Shown here piece by piece: positions 46,170-56,999 of a stretch of 64,000 nucleotides of DNA. Within the stretch, counting starts at the first letter, position 1, and each line of letters opens with the position of its first letter. The stretch is from Xylaria sp. FL1777 (lineage: Eukaryota > Ascomycota > Sordariomycetes > Xylariales > Xylariaceae), in contig MU400549.1 in the NCBI GenBank assembly GCA_022578965.1, positions 186,991-250,990 on the forward strand, written 5' to 3'. Position numbers and translations under genes: made by a program. The notes below the pieces were generated by a model. The model had not been told where the DNA came from. It ran no database searches and was given only the letters and a program-made list of their open reading frames with translations.

Positions 46170-46935
46170 GAGGGAGAACACAACCGAATAATCCCGTCCG
46201 TGAAGGGGTTTAATGCACATCGACCTGCCTGTATTACATTAACTAGTCTTGCTTCTCGGGAAACGAAACAAGGAGGGATATATGCAACGAGTGTCCCATC
46301 ATGAGCTACCTCTTCTATGTAATATGTGTCATGTAAAGAGAAAGACGCACAGATTTAGATCTTTCGACTTTGCTTATGCGAAGCTATAATGAGGCTGACG
46401 GACTGAGTCCTCAGTAGCTTGGACGCTAGCAGCCTACCCATGATACTTGAGTTATGGTGACTGCTGGCGGAATGAAGACATGGCCCCGCACGTAACGCAG
46501 ATTCAGGAAACTTTTCAGTCGCTCTTGGTTGAGATGTGATCAACGAATAAATGCTAAAGAGCAAGCCGATTCTTGGTGACAGTGAACGAGACGGAAAGAT
46601 AGATATACCCCGTGTATCTAGCGTAAAGTAAAGAGCTGCAAAGTCAGAACCTCGAAGAAGCATGGTTGTTTTTTTTGGGCTTTAATGCTCGGCCTAGATA
46701 ATAATCCCTAACTCGTCTATAATGCGTTAATAGGCTCTGGTAACGCTGCTTGTGTGATATCCCACAAAGTACCAAACGCCATCGCCTATGCTTTGGTCCT
46801 TTCCTTATATTATATCTTTCCTCCATTATATAATCCAAAGAGTCGCGAAGAGAGTGGTATGCAAATTGCAGATGCGCCCGTTTAGCCAACGGAAGGTATA
46901 AAGCCCAGAAAGGTCACTACTCAACCCAATCTTCC
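46170..46935. other. convergent intergenic region
   Basis: Lies between the ends of the hydrolase gene (plus) and the EAF gene (minus); no gene seen. Confidence 0.6.
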
Positions 46936-48116
46936 TCATTCTTCTTCACTGACATCGCTTTCCTCCTTCTCAAGCTCCGCCATTAGCACAGCCTCAAGAT
47001 CGTCCACCATATCGTCCTGGGAGATGGGAGCACCGCCTCCGTCAACATCTTCCATCTCATCTTCCTCGTCCTCGTCTGATACCTGCTCCACCGGTGCACT
47101 CTGTATTGTGGTGCCGAAGCTGTTGTGTCCGCCGCCACCACCGACACCGTTAATGTTCTGACTCATCATTTGACGATGGATGGGACTTGGTAGCGTGAAA
47201 TTTTCGGGTTCGTCGTCTTCTTCTTCCTCTTCTTCCCCATCCGCATCATTATTAAAGGCCTCGACCTCGATCTCAAAATCTCCATCCTCCTCTTCGTCTT
47301 CCTCCTCGTTCTGCTGCTGCACAAATTCAGAGAACCGCCGGGGTTTATCAATGAATCCAGGAGAGAAGTCGCGATTGGATGGGGGGGCAGCACCACCTGG
47401 ATCTTCAATGGTCAAAAGGTCATCATCTGAGCTCTCGTCTTCCGAGTCATGATGAGCCTTATTTGGCTTGGGCGGGTGGACGGGCGCGGGTTCCGCTTTC
47501 TTGACCACCGATGGCCTAGCATCCTTTGGCGCTGGCTTCTTGGGCTTCGTGGGCTTGCTAGAGGTAGTCTTGTTCGTTGCCTTGGTTGATCTTGAAGGTT
47601 GGTGGGCTTTGAGTTGTGGATACTCCTGTCGCAGGTCTTCGGCATCGTTGTTCGTGGGGGTTCGCACTAGATTCATATTGAACATAGAGTCGACACGGTG
47701 CAGGACAAAGACCTGGTTCTCGGGGTCGAAGATGAGCACGTATTGGTTGTCCTCGTGACCGCGGGTGCCTTGGTAGGCGTAGCGGCCGCCGTCATCCTGG
47801 AAGGATAAATCGTAAGAAGCAGAAGAGTCGGTCGAGCCGGTGGGTTTTATGCGAGCCTGGTGAGGCGCTGTCGATGCAGAGAGCGATGGCTTGTGGTTGT
47901 CTGGAGTTTCTGGTCAGTTGACATCCGATGATGACGTAGCCTTGGTGCTAGGAGGTCGTTGTAGTAGTAGTAGCAGGAGCAGGAGCAGCAGTAACACCTA
48001 CATCTAATGCCTGTGTATATCTCCTTGGGATCTTTTCCCAGCAAGGCATCGCTCAGCACGACACGATACTTGCCAACCTTGGTGGGGTCGACCGTCCCCG
48101 TGGCGAGGGAAGCCAT
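46936..48116 (-). CDS. EAF-family RNA polymerase II elongation factor (ELL-associated)
   Basis: Nuclear transcription elongation factor; EAF proteins partner ELL to stimulate Pol II. Two exons, 48116-48002 and 47900-46936, with a 101-base intron (GTAGGT donor, CAG acceptor) restoring EIYTGIRYNHKPSL; about 359 residues. The N-terminal EAF domain (about residues 1-125) includes KYRVVLSDALLGKDPKE, SYDLSFQDD, NQYVLIFDPENQVFVLHRVD and SMFNMNLVRTP. The rest is a Lys/Pro linker followed by long acidic runs (Glu/Asp-rich from about 210 on), typical of EAF transactivation tails. It is the leftmost of six consecutive minus-strand genes. Confidence 0.9.
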
Positions 48117-48494
48117 GGTGGGTTTGCTTCGTTTCGTTCGCAGGCAGTTCGCAGGGAGCGTATGTAGGTAAGTAATCGGGGCAGGAGTAGTGTCTGGTGC
48201 CGCCGGCGGTAGAGTAATGGCTGGCGGATCTCGGGCGTGGTAGAGAGACAGGTGGACTGGACCGCTGGGTTCTCGGGACGGCCGCTCGCAGGTCGGTGAG
48301 GGGATGGTGGAGAGATTAGTTACATGGATGGGGACGGATAGACGGGAGAGCACAATATACGTAGTTATGTAGGTATGTAGGTATGTAGGTGGTGAGTAAT
48401 AAAGTACCTAGGTAGGTAGGTGGTGGTAATGGCGAAGGGTTGGAATGGACAAAAACAGCGGACGAGACGGGTAGATGCAGCGGATAGATACCTA

Positions 48495-48546
48495 CCTACT
48501 GTATACACCTACTGTATACACCTACTGTAGACACCTACTGTAGGTA
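48495..48546. repeat. 13-base tandem repeat, four copies
   Basis: Four head-to-tail copies of CCTACTGTATACA; the first two are identical and the last two vary by one to three bases. Confidence 0.9.
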
Positions 48547-48586
48547 CCTACCTAGGTGTACTAAACTAGGTAGGTTTAGCGGGAAG

Positions 48587-48934
48587 CTATCTGAGGGCGA
48601 TCGGATTTCCGTCTATTCGACTAAGCCTATCCACCCACTTTCTCACTCTCTCCTGCTTCGAGGTATTACAGAGCTCGGCTTTTCTGGCACTCGCAAGAAT
48701 TATAAAGACTATATATGCGGTAGAAGATTTGACCATGAGACATCCTAGAAAGTGGATGTAGGCAAAGCATAAACTCGATCCTGGTGGCTCCAAGCGGACA
48801 GTACAAGTCATTAGATGAACAAAAACCAAAAGAGCCTGTATAATGAGGCCTGCCCAAGGCGGAAGTGTGTTTACGGTTTCTAAGACAGTCGAAGCATCGC
48901 GATGGAACATGAACGAGGAGAAAATGATTCCCTA
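48587..48934 (-). pseudogene. hydrophobic reading frame, possible remnant of a small membrane protein
   Basis: The open frame reads GIIFSSFMFHRDASTVLE.. and then several hydrophobic stretches (WAGLIIQALLVFVHLMTC, LCFAYIHFLGCLMV, TAYIVFIILASA) before a stop. A CCCTAG acceptor-like site just upstream would allow an earlier exon, but no clean donor or start was found. The spacing of helices, with an LPPW loop and a PxxSxxFAYIH stretch, faintly recalls small PaxB-like integral membrane terpene cyclases. That is a weak impression, not an assignment. It could equally be a chance hydrophobic frame. Confidence 0.25.
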
Positions 48935-49560
48935 GGGGTAACGCGAGCAGAAAGATGCCGATCAACCCTGCGTCTACAGTGCTCTCACCCATCTCACAAG
49001 AAGAGCTCTACGGTTATTGGAAAAGGCAGCAACCATCCCACAGCACTCTGTAAACAGTAGCAATACATGACTTTGAAAGGTATTAAATATAGGGTGAGCC
49101 TTCACCTTATATATCTTCAGGTAGATTGAAAGTACTATTTGAAACTCTCGGGAATGGCCGCCACAGGCAGCTAGTAACGCACTCGAAGGGTTCAAACATC
49201 ACATCTGAGGCAGAGAGGTTAAACCACATCATCTGGCTACGGATGAAAGCTCTTGCAAGACTGTCTGTTTCGTTAACAGCCCGACTATTATTTAAGTCAA
49301 TCCGTAGCAGAGTGAGATATTCATAACGAAGTACGCAAGGTAGTAACTACTGATTAGGGAGTTATCGCCATCTCTCTGGGTTTATACAATTTCACCCATA
49401 TCTACGAAAACTTTATGGAAAATAGGTGCTTTGAAGAATAAGAGCTTCGCCTGATTCTAGCTAAACATTTTTTTTATATAATTGCTAATGATAAAGCAGC
49501 AGCATCAAGGAAATAATAAATAGGTATAGGTAAAGTTAAAGTTAGTAATATGGAAAATGA

Positions 49561-49800
49561 TTATGCTGATACCATATGTTTTCGAAAAGTTTCGGCATTA
49601 TCATCGTTGGCAAGTAGGCTAATCATTTGCTTGATGGCGTTAAGCCTCAGATTTTCAGCAGTACTTGGGATTGTGGTAGCTACCTGCTGAGAATTCCCAA
49701 CCAGCGAGCAACTACTTTCTTCCATCCCAGTACCTTCGATCACTTCGGTCCCATACCATTCAACTCTCTCAGCCGTTGGTTGCTCGATGAACCTATGCAC
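49561..49800 (-). other. short possible terminal exon of unknown protein
   Basis: Eighty codons ending NAIKQMISLLANDDNAETFRKH.., with balanced codon use and the look of a helical C-terminus, but no recognised family. No upstream exons could be tied to it. Could be a remnant of a decayed gene or chance. Confidence 0.2.
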
Positions 49801-50891
49801 GCACGTTTGCTATACTGTGCTTTTCACAACAATAACTAAACATTTAGTTCCAAGGACTAAGATCTCTCTCTGACTTGATGGCAGAGTTGTGCATACGATA
49901 TACTTCTACAAAATTGAATATCTAACCCTGCTGACTTTGCCCCCTTCGCGAGGTCAAAGAGCCGACTTCTCACTCTTCTACAAAATTTCCTGGACCGGAA
50001 AAGTCTCTAAAACTTATGCTCGACATCTGCTTATGACGTCCAGCTTCACAAGATACTTCTTCTTCCTTTATTCTCCAGGATCGGGATCTAGAACGGACTC
50101 AATAGGATTTCACCTGGGCCTCTCGGCTAAAGTCATGTTGGCTAACCTTTGGTATACTGGGCACAATTGCAGTCATGAAGAGCAAAGACTATTTGCTTCA
50201 CAGGAATGTACCTTGGAAGGATTTGTTGACTGTATCAAAAAGTGTAGAGAGAGATAACACAGAGTATGGTAGCCCCCTCCTACACGTACCTAGAATACTT
50301 TAGGTATATGCACTGCCCAGAGTAGAAGAGACCCGGGCCATTCACTAACTACAACTTACTACAACAATTGAACCGAGAAGGTAGTAAGACAACCATGAAG
50401 CTATCTAGTCGTTTGCTTACTACCTTAGATCCCGAATTATGTATATGTATAGGTAAGTTAGACTACTAGGTGACCTATTGTCCAACCTCACCATGTCATG
50501 TACTACTTACCGTCTAAACTATCTAGAGAGTTGGGTTTGATTCCTAACAACGCCATTGGTATTCACTTGGTGGCTCATGTGTACTACGTGTATACTTTTT
50601 ATGCCTACATAGCTCTAGAATATAAAATCTAAGTACACGTACATATATTAGTCTAGTATGCTTCGTCCCACTATCTATCTATAACCAACACACCTCCCAT
50701 GAAGCCACAGTAACGTTTTGTGTGCCTGCCATGTTTTACCTCTTCACGTTGACTGCAGTAGAGATTAAGGAATCCCAGTCAGGAATTAAGTAACCGGGTT
50801 GTCCAGATTTTAGGTGCAGCTTACATATTCCTAGTCGTTCCCACCTATGGTGCGCAGGACAGGATGTCCGCTATGACTAGGATACTAGATC

Positions 50892-52858
50892 CTATATCTC
50901 GTCATCCGAGTCTGTATCGGGTAGCTCCGTACTATCGATGGACGGGTCAAGATCGAGCAAGGTCGGGTCCAAAACACCAAGATTAATATCTTCATCCTCG
51001 TTCGGCATGCCCATGCCGTCTTCGTCATCATCATAGTAGTAAGAGCCAGTCATCTCCATGATATCCCCCAACATCACATCGAAAAGCGAATGATCTATAG
51101 GAAGACTGGCCATCGAGGCATCACTCATGTCCTCATCCTCATCCTCATCGTCTTCGTCATCGTCTTCGTCAGGCTCCTCGTCCGTGATGTCCTCCCAATC
51201 ACCAAGCCCGAGACCGTAGTCATCATCATCGGAATCATCGGATTCATTGTCGTTCTTGAAGAATGGCCTGACATACTGCTTATAGTATTTATGTACCACC
51301 TCCCTAGACTACACGATTATCAGGTGTTAGTAGCTGTCAGTTCCAATGATTATGGGGAATGTGCAGTTATAAACCGTGAGTAGAAAATGCTAGCAGGAAG
51401 CCCCAGATTGTGTAGATTTCTCTGCTATCAAGAGATGCTGAAGAAGAAGAAGAAGAAGAAGAAGAAGAAGAAGAAGAAGAAGAAGAAGAAGAAGAAGAAG
51501 AAGAAGAAGAAGAAGAAGAAGAAGAAGAAGAAGAGTTCATCGAATCTTACCAGAGGCAGCTCGTCCGGATAATTCTCTCCGCCTTGCCGACAATACATAT
51601 TGATGGAGTTGCGCATATAATTGGCATCAACCTCGATCACCGACAGACTCCAGTGTTCGAGGTCCGGCGCGTCCGCAGGACTATCCGACGAATCCTGCGT
51701 CTCGACTCCATCTTCACGCTTACCGTATATATCACCACAGATACATGCCTCTTGAAGACATAGCCTTTTCCTAATATCCGGCAAAAGCCTTCGCCATGAT
51801 GTGGAGACAAGGGTCACATCTCGTAGGCAGAGCTTCCGAAGCTTGTCCTTATGTAGCAAAAGGACGTTCATGATCTCCTTCCTGTCACCAGAAATTCCAC
51901 CAAGAATTAAGTCTTTGAGGTTGGGCCAGTGAAAGCCGGGTTCGATGATGTCGCGTAGTCGCGCTCCCTTTCCTATATCGTCGTATTCTAAACTCAGGAT
52001 CTCGATGTATATGTATTCTAGTTGCGGCATATATTGAAGAATATTCCGTATGGCACCTTTGGCTAGAAGCCGTTGGCACTTCCTGAGTGAGTGGCCGTCG
52101 TATACCCTCTCATCAACTGGGTCCACGCTAATGTTAAGTGAGATGGATGTGAGGTTGGCGAGTGGTTGGAACATGCGTGTAAGCTGTCGTTCGCTTCTCT
52201 TGAAGAATCTCCAATGCAAGGTCCCTGCGCAAAGACTCGTCAAAGGGCATGGTGAACGGGCATTGGCCCTGAGGAGGGCATCAAGCGGGCGCTTCCCTTC
52301 AGGGTGAGTATCACTCATATATAATTTTTCGACGAATTCGGACAAGGGTCTCTTTCTCTCCGTATCGTAGGGCAGGCCGTAGTACTGGTCCCCAGTTGAG
52401 ACGGTCAGGGACTTGAGTTGTGAGAAGCGGGGAAGGACTCTCTTGAAAAGTCTTAGGTCCTTCTCCGCTTCTATTAGCACATCCTGCTCTTCGACGGCAT
52501 CACTGTACTTTTTGTATTCGGCCATCAACTGAGCGGGCGTCAGATTCATATTCTTCAGTCGGCTGTTCCACCGCATTCTCTTGTGATCCTGGGCGAACTC
52601 GCGCCATGAGACCTTGGGAGAGTAGAGAGTCTCGGCATAATAGGTCAGCGAGGTGACATGTTTCGAGAGAATGGGGTGTAATGATATGGCCGTCAGGCGC
52701 TCCAGATCTTCGCGGTGCAAGTAAAAGGTAACGTCGTGTAGCATGTAGGTGGCGCCAACGTCAGCGAATAGCTTGTTGACCAGGCGAAAATTGAGGATAT
52801 CCCCGACTTTCAGGAGCTCGCAGACAGCAAAGATCAGTTCAATCGGGATGTTGTCCAT
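50892..52858 (-). CDS. F-box protein with acidic C-terminal tail
   Basis: Likely substrate adaptor of an SCF ubiquitin ligase. Two exons, 52858-51551 and 51308-50892, spliced in phase 0 (GTAAGA donor, CTAAC branch, GTGTAG acceptor) to give NYPDELPL-SREVVHKYYKQ; about 574 residues. The N-terminus IPIELIFAVCELLKVGDILNFRLVNK is a typical fungal F-box. The middle is leucine-patterned like degenerate LRRs (LKSLTVSTG, LTSISLNIS, LKDLILGGI, LRKLCLRDV). The tail from about residue 455 is very acidic (DEDDDEDDEDEDEDMS). The 242-base intron holds a long triplet repeat; without splicing the frame would run into poly-Phe. Confidence 0.82.
51441..51534. repeat. (AAG)n triplet microsatellite, about 31 copies
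   Basis: About 94 bases of uninterrupted AAG on the plus strand (CTT/TTC on the transcribed gene's sense strand), lying inside the intron of the F-box gene, near the donor side. Confidence 0.97.
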
Positions 52859-54749
52859 CTTGGCAGGACGGCCGAGCCACGCAACAAGGCAAAGACAGCT
52901 CTTCGTTTCTGAGCTAGGACGAAAGAAGCGAAAGGAGAGAAAACGGGTACTATCCGTACTATCCTGGTCTCACGTGTGCTGTGCGTCGTGTGAAGGCGGC
53001 ATGTATTTACACAGCTGCGACGATGGAGAGGGAGAGGGAGAGGGGAGGAGGAAAGGGAGGGGAGTGAAGCGATGAAATTGTCCAAATGCTATGGGTTCAT
53101 TTGCCAGCCTTGGATTATATGGCTGCGTACGCCTCAGCTCAGCTGTGGTTGGCTTTCCGTCTGATAAGCAGCCACAAAGTCACTTATCTACCTAGGTAAG
53201 TACCGACATAGGGAGAGGTGGTACGTAGTACAGCTCTGGCTACATATTTGCACGGACCCCTTGTCGCCCACCAAAGTAGGTACTCGGTAGGTACTCTAGG
53301 TATCTACCTACATATGTATATAGGTAGTACAGTGTCGTATGTATAATACATAGGTATATGTACATTCAAACTATGATGGAACAAGAGTTACATGTATATC
53401 ACGGTGATCTAGACGATCTCAAAAGGTCTCACCTCTACAGCAGGTTCACCGCCACGACTCAGTGGATAGTTGCTGCAGCTCAGGAACCAAGAAAAGGAAA
53501 GAAATCCACGACCACGATGAGAATATCATACGTGCTGGAATTATCTATCGAATCACGGTGAAAAATAAATTCGTCCACCTTGCAGCAAACGTATTAAAAA
53601 CGACCCTAATCCTACAAACCTGTCGGAAGCCTATTTAAAAACAAACCAAGCAGCTAAGGTAAATACCGGGGGGGGGGGGGGGGGGGGGAAAAAGAAAAAA
53701 AATTAAATTTGGTCACTCTAAACATGTATGCTTAAGCCTGGCTGGTTGGCATTAAAGTACTTAGTCTCCGCACCATATAGTATCGAAATGAATAATAGCT
53801 AGACGAATTCAATGGGGAGAAGAGAATAGCTGCTGTTCCAACGACAAGGACCCAATGCAATCAATATATGAAGATCAGAGGTTGACATTCTATGTCACAG
53901 TATCCTAACAATGATTTTGGATATCGTTGAACCAATCTGGAACCGACAAAGGAAACCATCAAATTACCTGCAATGATTCAAACAATTCATGCTGCCCTTA
54001 CTAGATGATCGACCCAAATTCTATCTTGCCTCTATCCTAGCAATACATCAAGTAAAGTTCCAATCAAATTGGGTATCTCGCCTTAGGAAGGTAGGTAGGC
54101 AGGCAAAAGTATCTGCTCCATAGCCCGATAAACTTCATTGGTCGCGCCAAACCTACATAGCTAGGCAAAAGTGAAGTATCAAGCATGCTGCCCCTACCTG
54201 ACGGGGGTCACAATCCCATTTCTGATGATGAGCCTTACCATTTTATGTGCTTGTTACCAAAAACCTGCCGACGACTCAATTCATCGTAGAACATGGAAGT
54301 TTCAAGGTCATCATCGAAAGCCGATCATAGCTGTATCTGAACTGTTTTCTATGGCGAATTTGCCGCGAGTATGCTACTCGGTAGTGATGACCACCGGGGC
54401 TGTTGAATCTCTTGTTGCGGGATAGAACCTTGGCCGATACTTGTTGTGGTCGCTTTGCGTGTACGTAGGATTCAAGTAGTCTCAATCAGTGAAATGAGGA
54501 GATTAGAAGATGCTAGCTGTTTGGGTTTAACATCATATCTTTCAAGACTTATCTATAGACACTCAGGTACTAGTGTGAGAATATCTTCAATGGTGACCGT
54601 CAATGTAGATGCGACGCGATGTGACCAGCGCCTTGGATATATGGAATCCGGGAATTAATGTGATTCTAGTGCCATGACCTCTCCGTTGACTATCTACAAT
54701 GCTAGAGTACACAAAAGGAAGAACGCGCGGGTGGTATGCATCATGTTGT
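52859..54749. other. intergenic region
   Basis: No recognised gene. The first 200 bases include a GAGAGGGAGAGG tract near 53.03 kb, probably F-box promoter. A 21-base G run lies at 53668. TAGGTA-rich DNA lies around 53.2-53.35 kb. Confidence 0.55.
53668..53688. repeat. poly-G run of 21 bases
   Basis: Uninterrupted run of 21 G on the plus strand followed by an A-rich stretch; length may be affected by sequencing or assembly. Confidence 0.9.
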
Positions 54750-55591
54750 CTATAGTACGGAAAGGTCGCCGAATTTCTCCTGTAAAAAACGATTAATAAG
54801 AGTTTTTCTTTCTTCCGTTCTTCCTTCAAAACTTGGCTTAACGAAAAACGCCGGGACAACCATACCTTGTATCCGGGAACGGACCAGCGGCCCTTTGAAA
54901 CCAACTTCGCAGTCTTCTCGTCGATTGAGGGTTCAGCAGCGGCAACTTCGTCCTGTAACGTCTCAGGTCAACATCCGCCTTCCACGCAACAGCATCCATA
55001 TTTATCGTCAGGACGTCTCTGCAACATACCACAGTAAGCTCCTCAAACGGCCGGGCCGTCTCAATGTTCTTCAGGGTGGTCTCGAGATCCTTGAGCTCTA
55101 AGTCGACCTTCTCCTTGGTAGCCTGGGCGTTCTTGACAGCCTCGACCTCGAAGGCCTCGATGGCCTTGAGCTGGCGGGAAACATCGTACTTGGCGGGTTG
55201 GAAGGAGCTAAAGCGCTTCTCAATCTCGTCGATTACGGCCTGGTTCTTGAGGATGGAGCGGTAGTGGGCGAAGTCGACGGTGGTCGGCTGCTCGGACAGA
55301 ACCTGCACCTTTCGGCGAGCGTTCTCATTGCGCGACTTGAAGGCTTGTAGAGAGGCGACGGTCTGGCCGCGCAGGCCGAGAGAGGAAGTAACCTTGGCCC
55401 AATCGAGCTTCAAGGCGGCGCTGCGCTACGAGTTTGGAGAAGAGATAAAATTAGCTCATCTGTCAGTTGCTGAGTGCATTACCGGCCAGCCATTGAGAGA
55501 CTAATCGCCTCCGTAGACATATGAAAAAGGCATCTTAAAAATAGCATTATAGTTCAGTAAGCTAGGAGGTACTTACTGCGGGTGCGGCCAT
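54750..55591 (-). CDS. ATP7: mitochondrial F1Fo-ATP synthase subunit d
   Basis: Peripheral-stalk subunit of mitochondrial ATP synthase. Four exons: 55591-55577 (15 bases, MAAPA), 55425-55030, 54952-54866 and 54779-54750; introns of 151, 77 and 86 bases with GTAAGT, GTATGT and GTATGG donors and YAG acceptors. The joined protein is about 175 residues, the family's usual size: [20 protein letters not shown], central helices ([39 protein letters not shown]), then [20 protein letters not shown] and the conserved end [19 protein letters not shown] continuous read across the middle of the gene would miss both terminal exons and give a wrong C-terminus. Confidence 0.96.
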
Positions 55592-56176
55592 GTTTGCGAT
55601 GTGATGAGGGATGTAAATGAGTGGAGATCTGAAGCAATTCGCAACAGAAGGTTGCTGGTGTCTACGGAAGGACTCGGCGTATTGATGGGTCACCTCCGAG
55701 CCTAGACCCCGTGACCAATGTCACGTGACCGACGTACCGGAACACCATCAAAATCTACCGTGACTGGAAGATTTCCGAATAATTGTCGTTTTCATAATCA
55801 TGCATATATAAATATTCTATGTGTACCTGTCACCTGCTCTACCTTCTAGCTGAATAGTTCGCAGCGCATATACTACCGAGGGCTAGGAGCAATGTGCACG
55901 CTTTTATGGGGGGGAGGAAAAATGAAAAGTAAAAAGAATAGTGTGATCAAACTCTACGTGTCACTGATTGCATGTCAAGGTAGCCCGAAGAACTCTACGA
56001 CGAGCCCAGAAATCCGTATTGCAGGGTATCGTAGTTATCATAACACAATCCAGTGAATGCTTCTTTTGTGGTTGTTCATTTGGTGCACGTTCGATGATTT
56101 CGCAACGATGCACCATACCAACCGATATCAAAGCCTATGACAAAAGTACCGGCACCAACCCCCGATTATTGACCTC
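55592..56176. other. intergenic region, ATP7 promoter
   Basis: 585 bases between the NAC-alpha stop and the ATP7 start, both minus strand. The pair of CACGTGAC/CCGTGACC-like words near 55.70-55.73 kb lies just upstream of ATP7. No gene seen. Confidence 0.5.
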
Positions 56177-56999
56177 TCACACGCTAAGCGCCATGATAGA
56201 ATTTACTATATCATTGTCGTTCTCCTTTAGTGCCTTGATAGCCTTCGTGCGGGAGACGTTTGCCTGAGTCATAACTAGTTCGATGTCCTTATCCTCGAGA
56301 CCATCGGCATCCACCTCCTCATCGTCATCATCATCGTCCTTCTTGTCCTCAGCACTCTCGACAGCCTTGCCAGCGTCGCCGTGGCTGTGGTCGTGACCGG
56401 CGTGGTCATGCTCTCCACCTTGAGCAGCAAGTGACTGGGCGGCAGCTTGTTGGGCAGCAGAGTTGAGGTCCTCGATTTTAGCCTCGCCGAAGACACTGAA
56501 TTGATCATTAGCTAAGGAAATTTTTGGCACTAGTTCTCCGATTGCTCACATATAAGTGTTGCTGTTAGGGGACTTGTACACCTCGGGGTTGTTAATCACA
56601 AAGAGAATCTAGCAAAATTTTATCAGTAAGGCCACATCGATGAAATAGAACCAAATCTCTTGATGCTGGCATAAAAATCCTTATGCGACAGGCAAGCCAT
56701 ATAATACGGCTAAAAGCGGTTGCGGATTTTCCCCCGTGATATAGCGAAGCATTCCCACTCACATTCTTGGGGCGACGGAGAGTGACACGGGTGATACCGG
56801 TGACACGCGTGAGGCGAAGCTTCTCGATGGCCTTGCGAGCCTTCTTCTCGTTGCGGGAGTGAATTACGGCGGAAGAACCGGTTGGGCCGCTTTCGCCAGC
56901 CTCGATCTCGGAATCAGAGCTGTCGTCGTCGTCCTGCTCCTCGACGGAGACCTTCTGGGGCTCCTCATCGGGGAGCTCTTCGACACGTGGGTTGGCCAT
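56177..56999 (-). CDS. EGD2: nascent polypeptide-associated complex subunit alpha
   Basis: Ribosome-bound chaperone subunit that contacts emerging chains with the beta subunit. Three exons: 56999-56763, 56608-56550 (59 bases) and 56495-56177; introns of 154 and 54 bases with GTGAGT and GTGAGC donors. About 204 residues. An acidic N-terminus ([15 protein letters not shown]) precedes the NAC domain ([55 protein letters not shown]). A His/Asp-rich linker ([12 protein letters not shown]) follows, and the C-terminal UBA domain reads [20 protein letters not shown] and ends SIMALSV. Confidence 0.96.

Larger units (their letters stand above)
48117..50891. other. 2.8-kb intergenic region with possible gene remnants
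   Basis: No confident gene. Near 48.36-48.42 kb TAGG/TAGGTATG runs occur, and a perfect 13-base tandem repeat lies at 48495. Two minus-strand open frames, at 48587-48934 and 49561-49800, look weakly gene-like and are treated separately. Confidence 0.5.

Noticed and set aside
49889..50257. 122-codon plus-strand frame
   Set aside because: No family features and no plausible promoter or exon partner; left uncalled.
51387..51572. Poly-lysine frame on the plus strand
   Set aside because: Direct translation of the AAG microsatellite in an intron of a minus-strand gene, not a protein.
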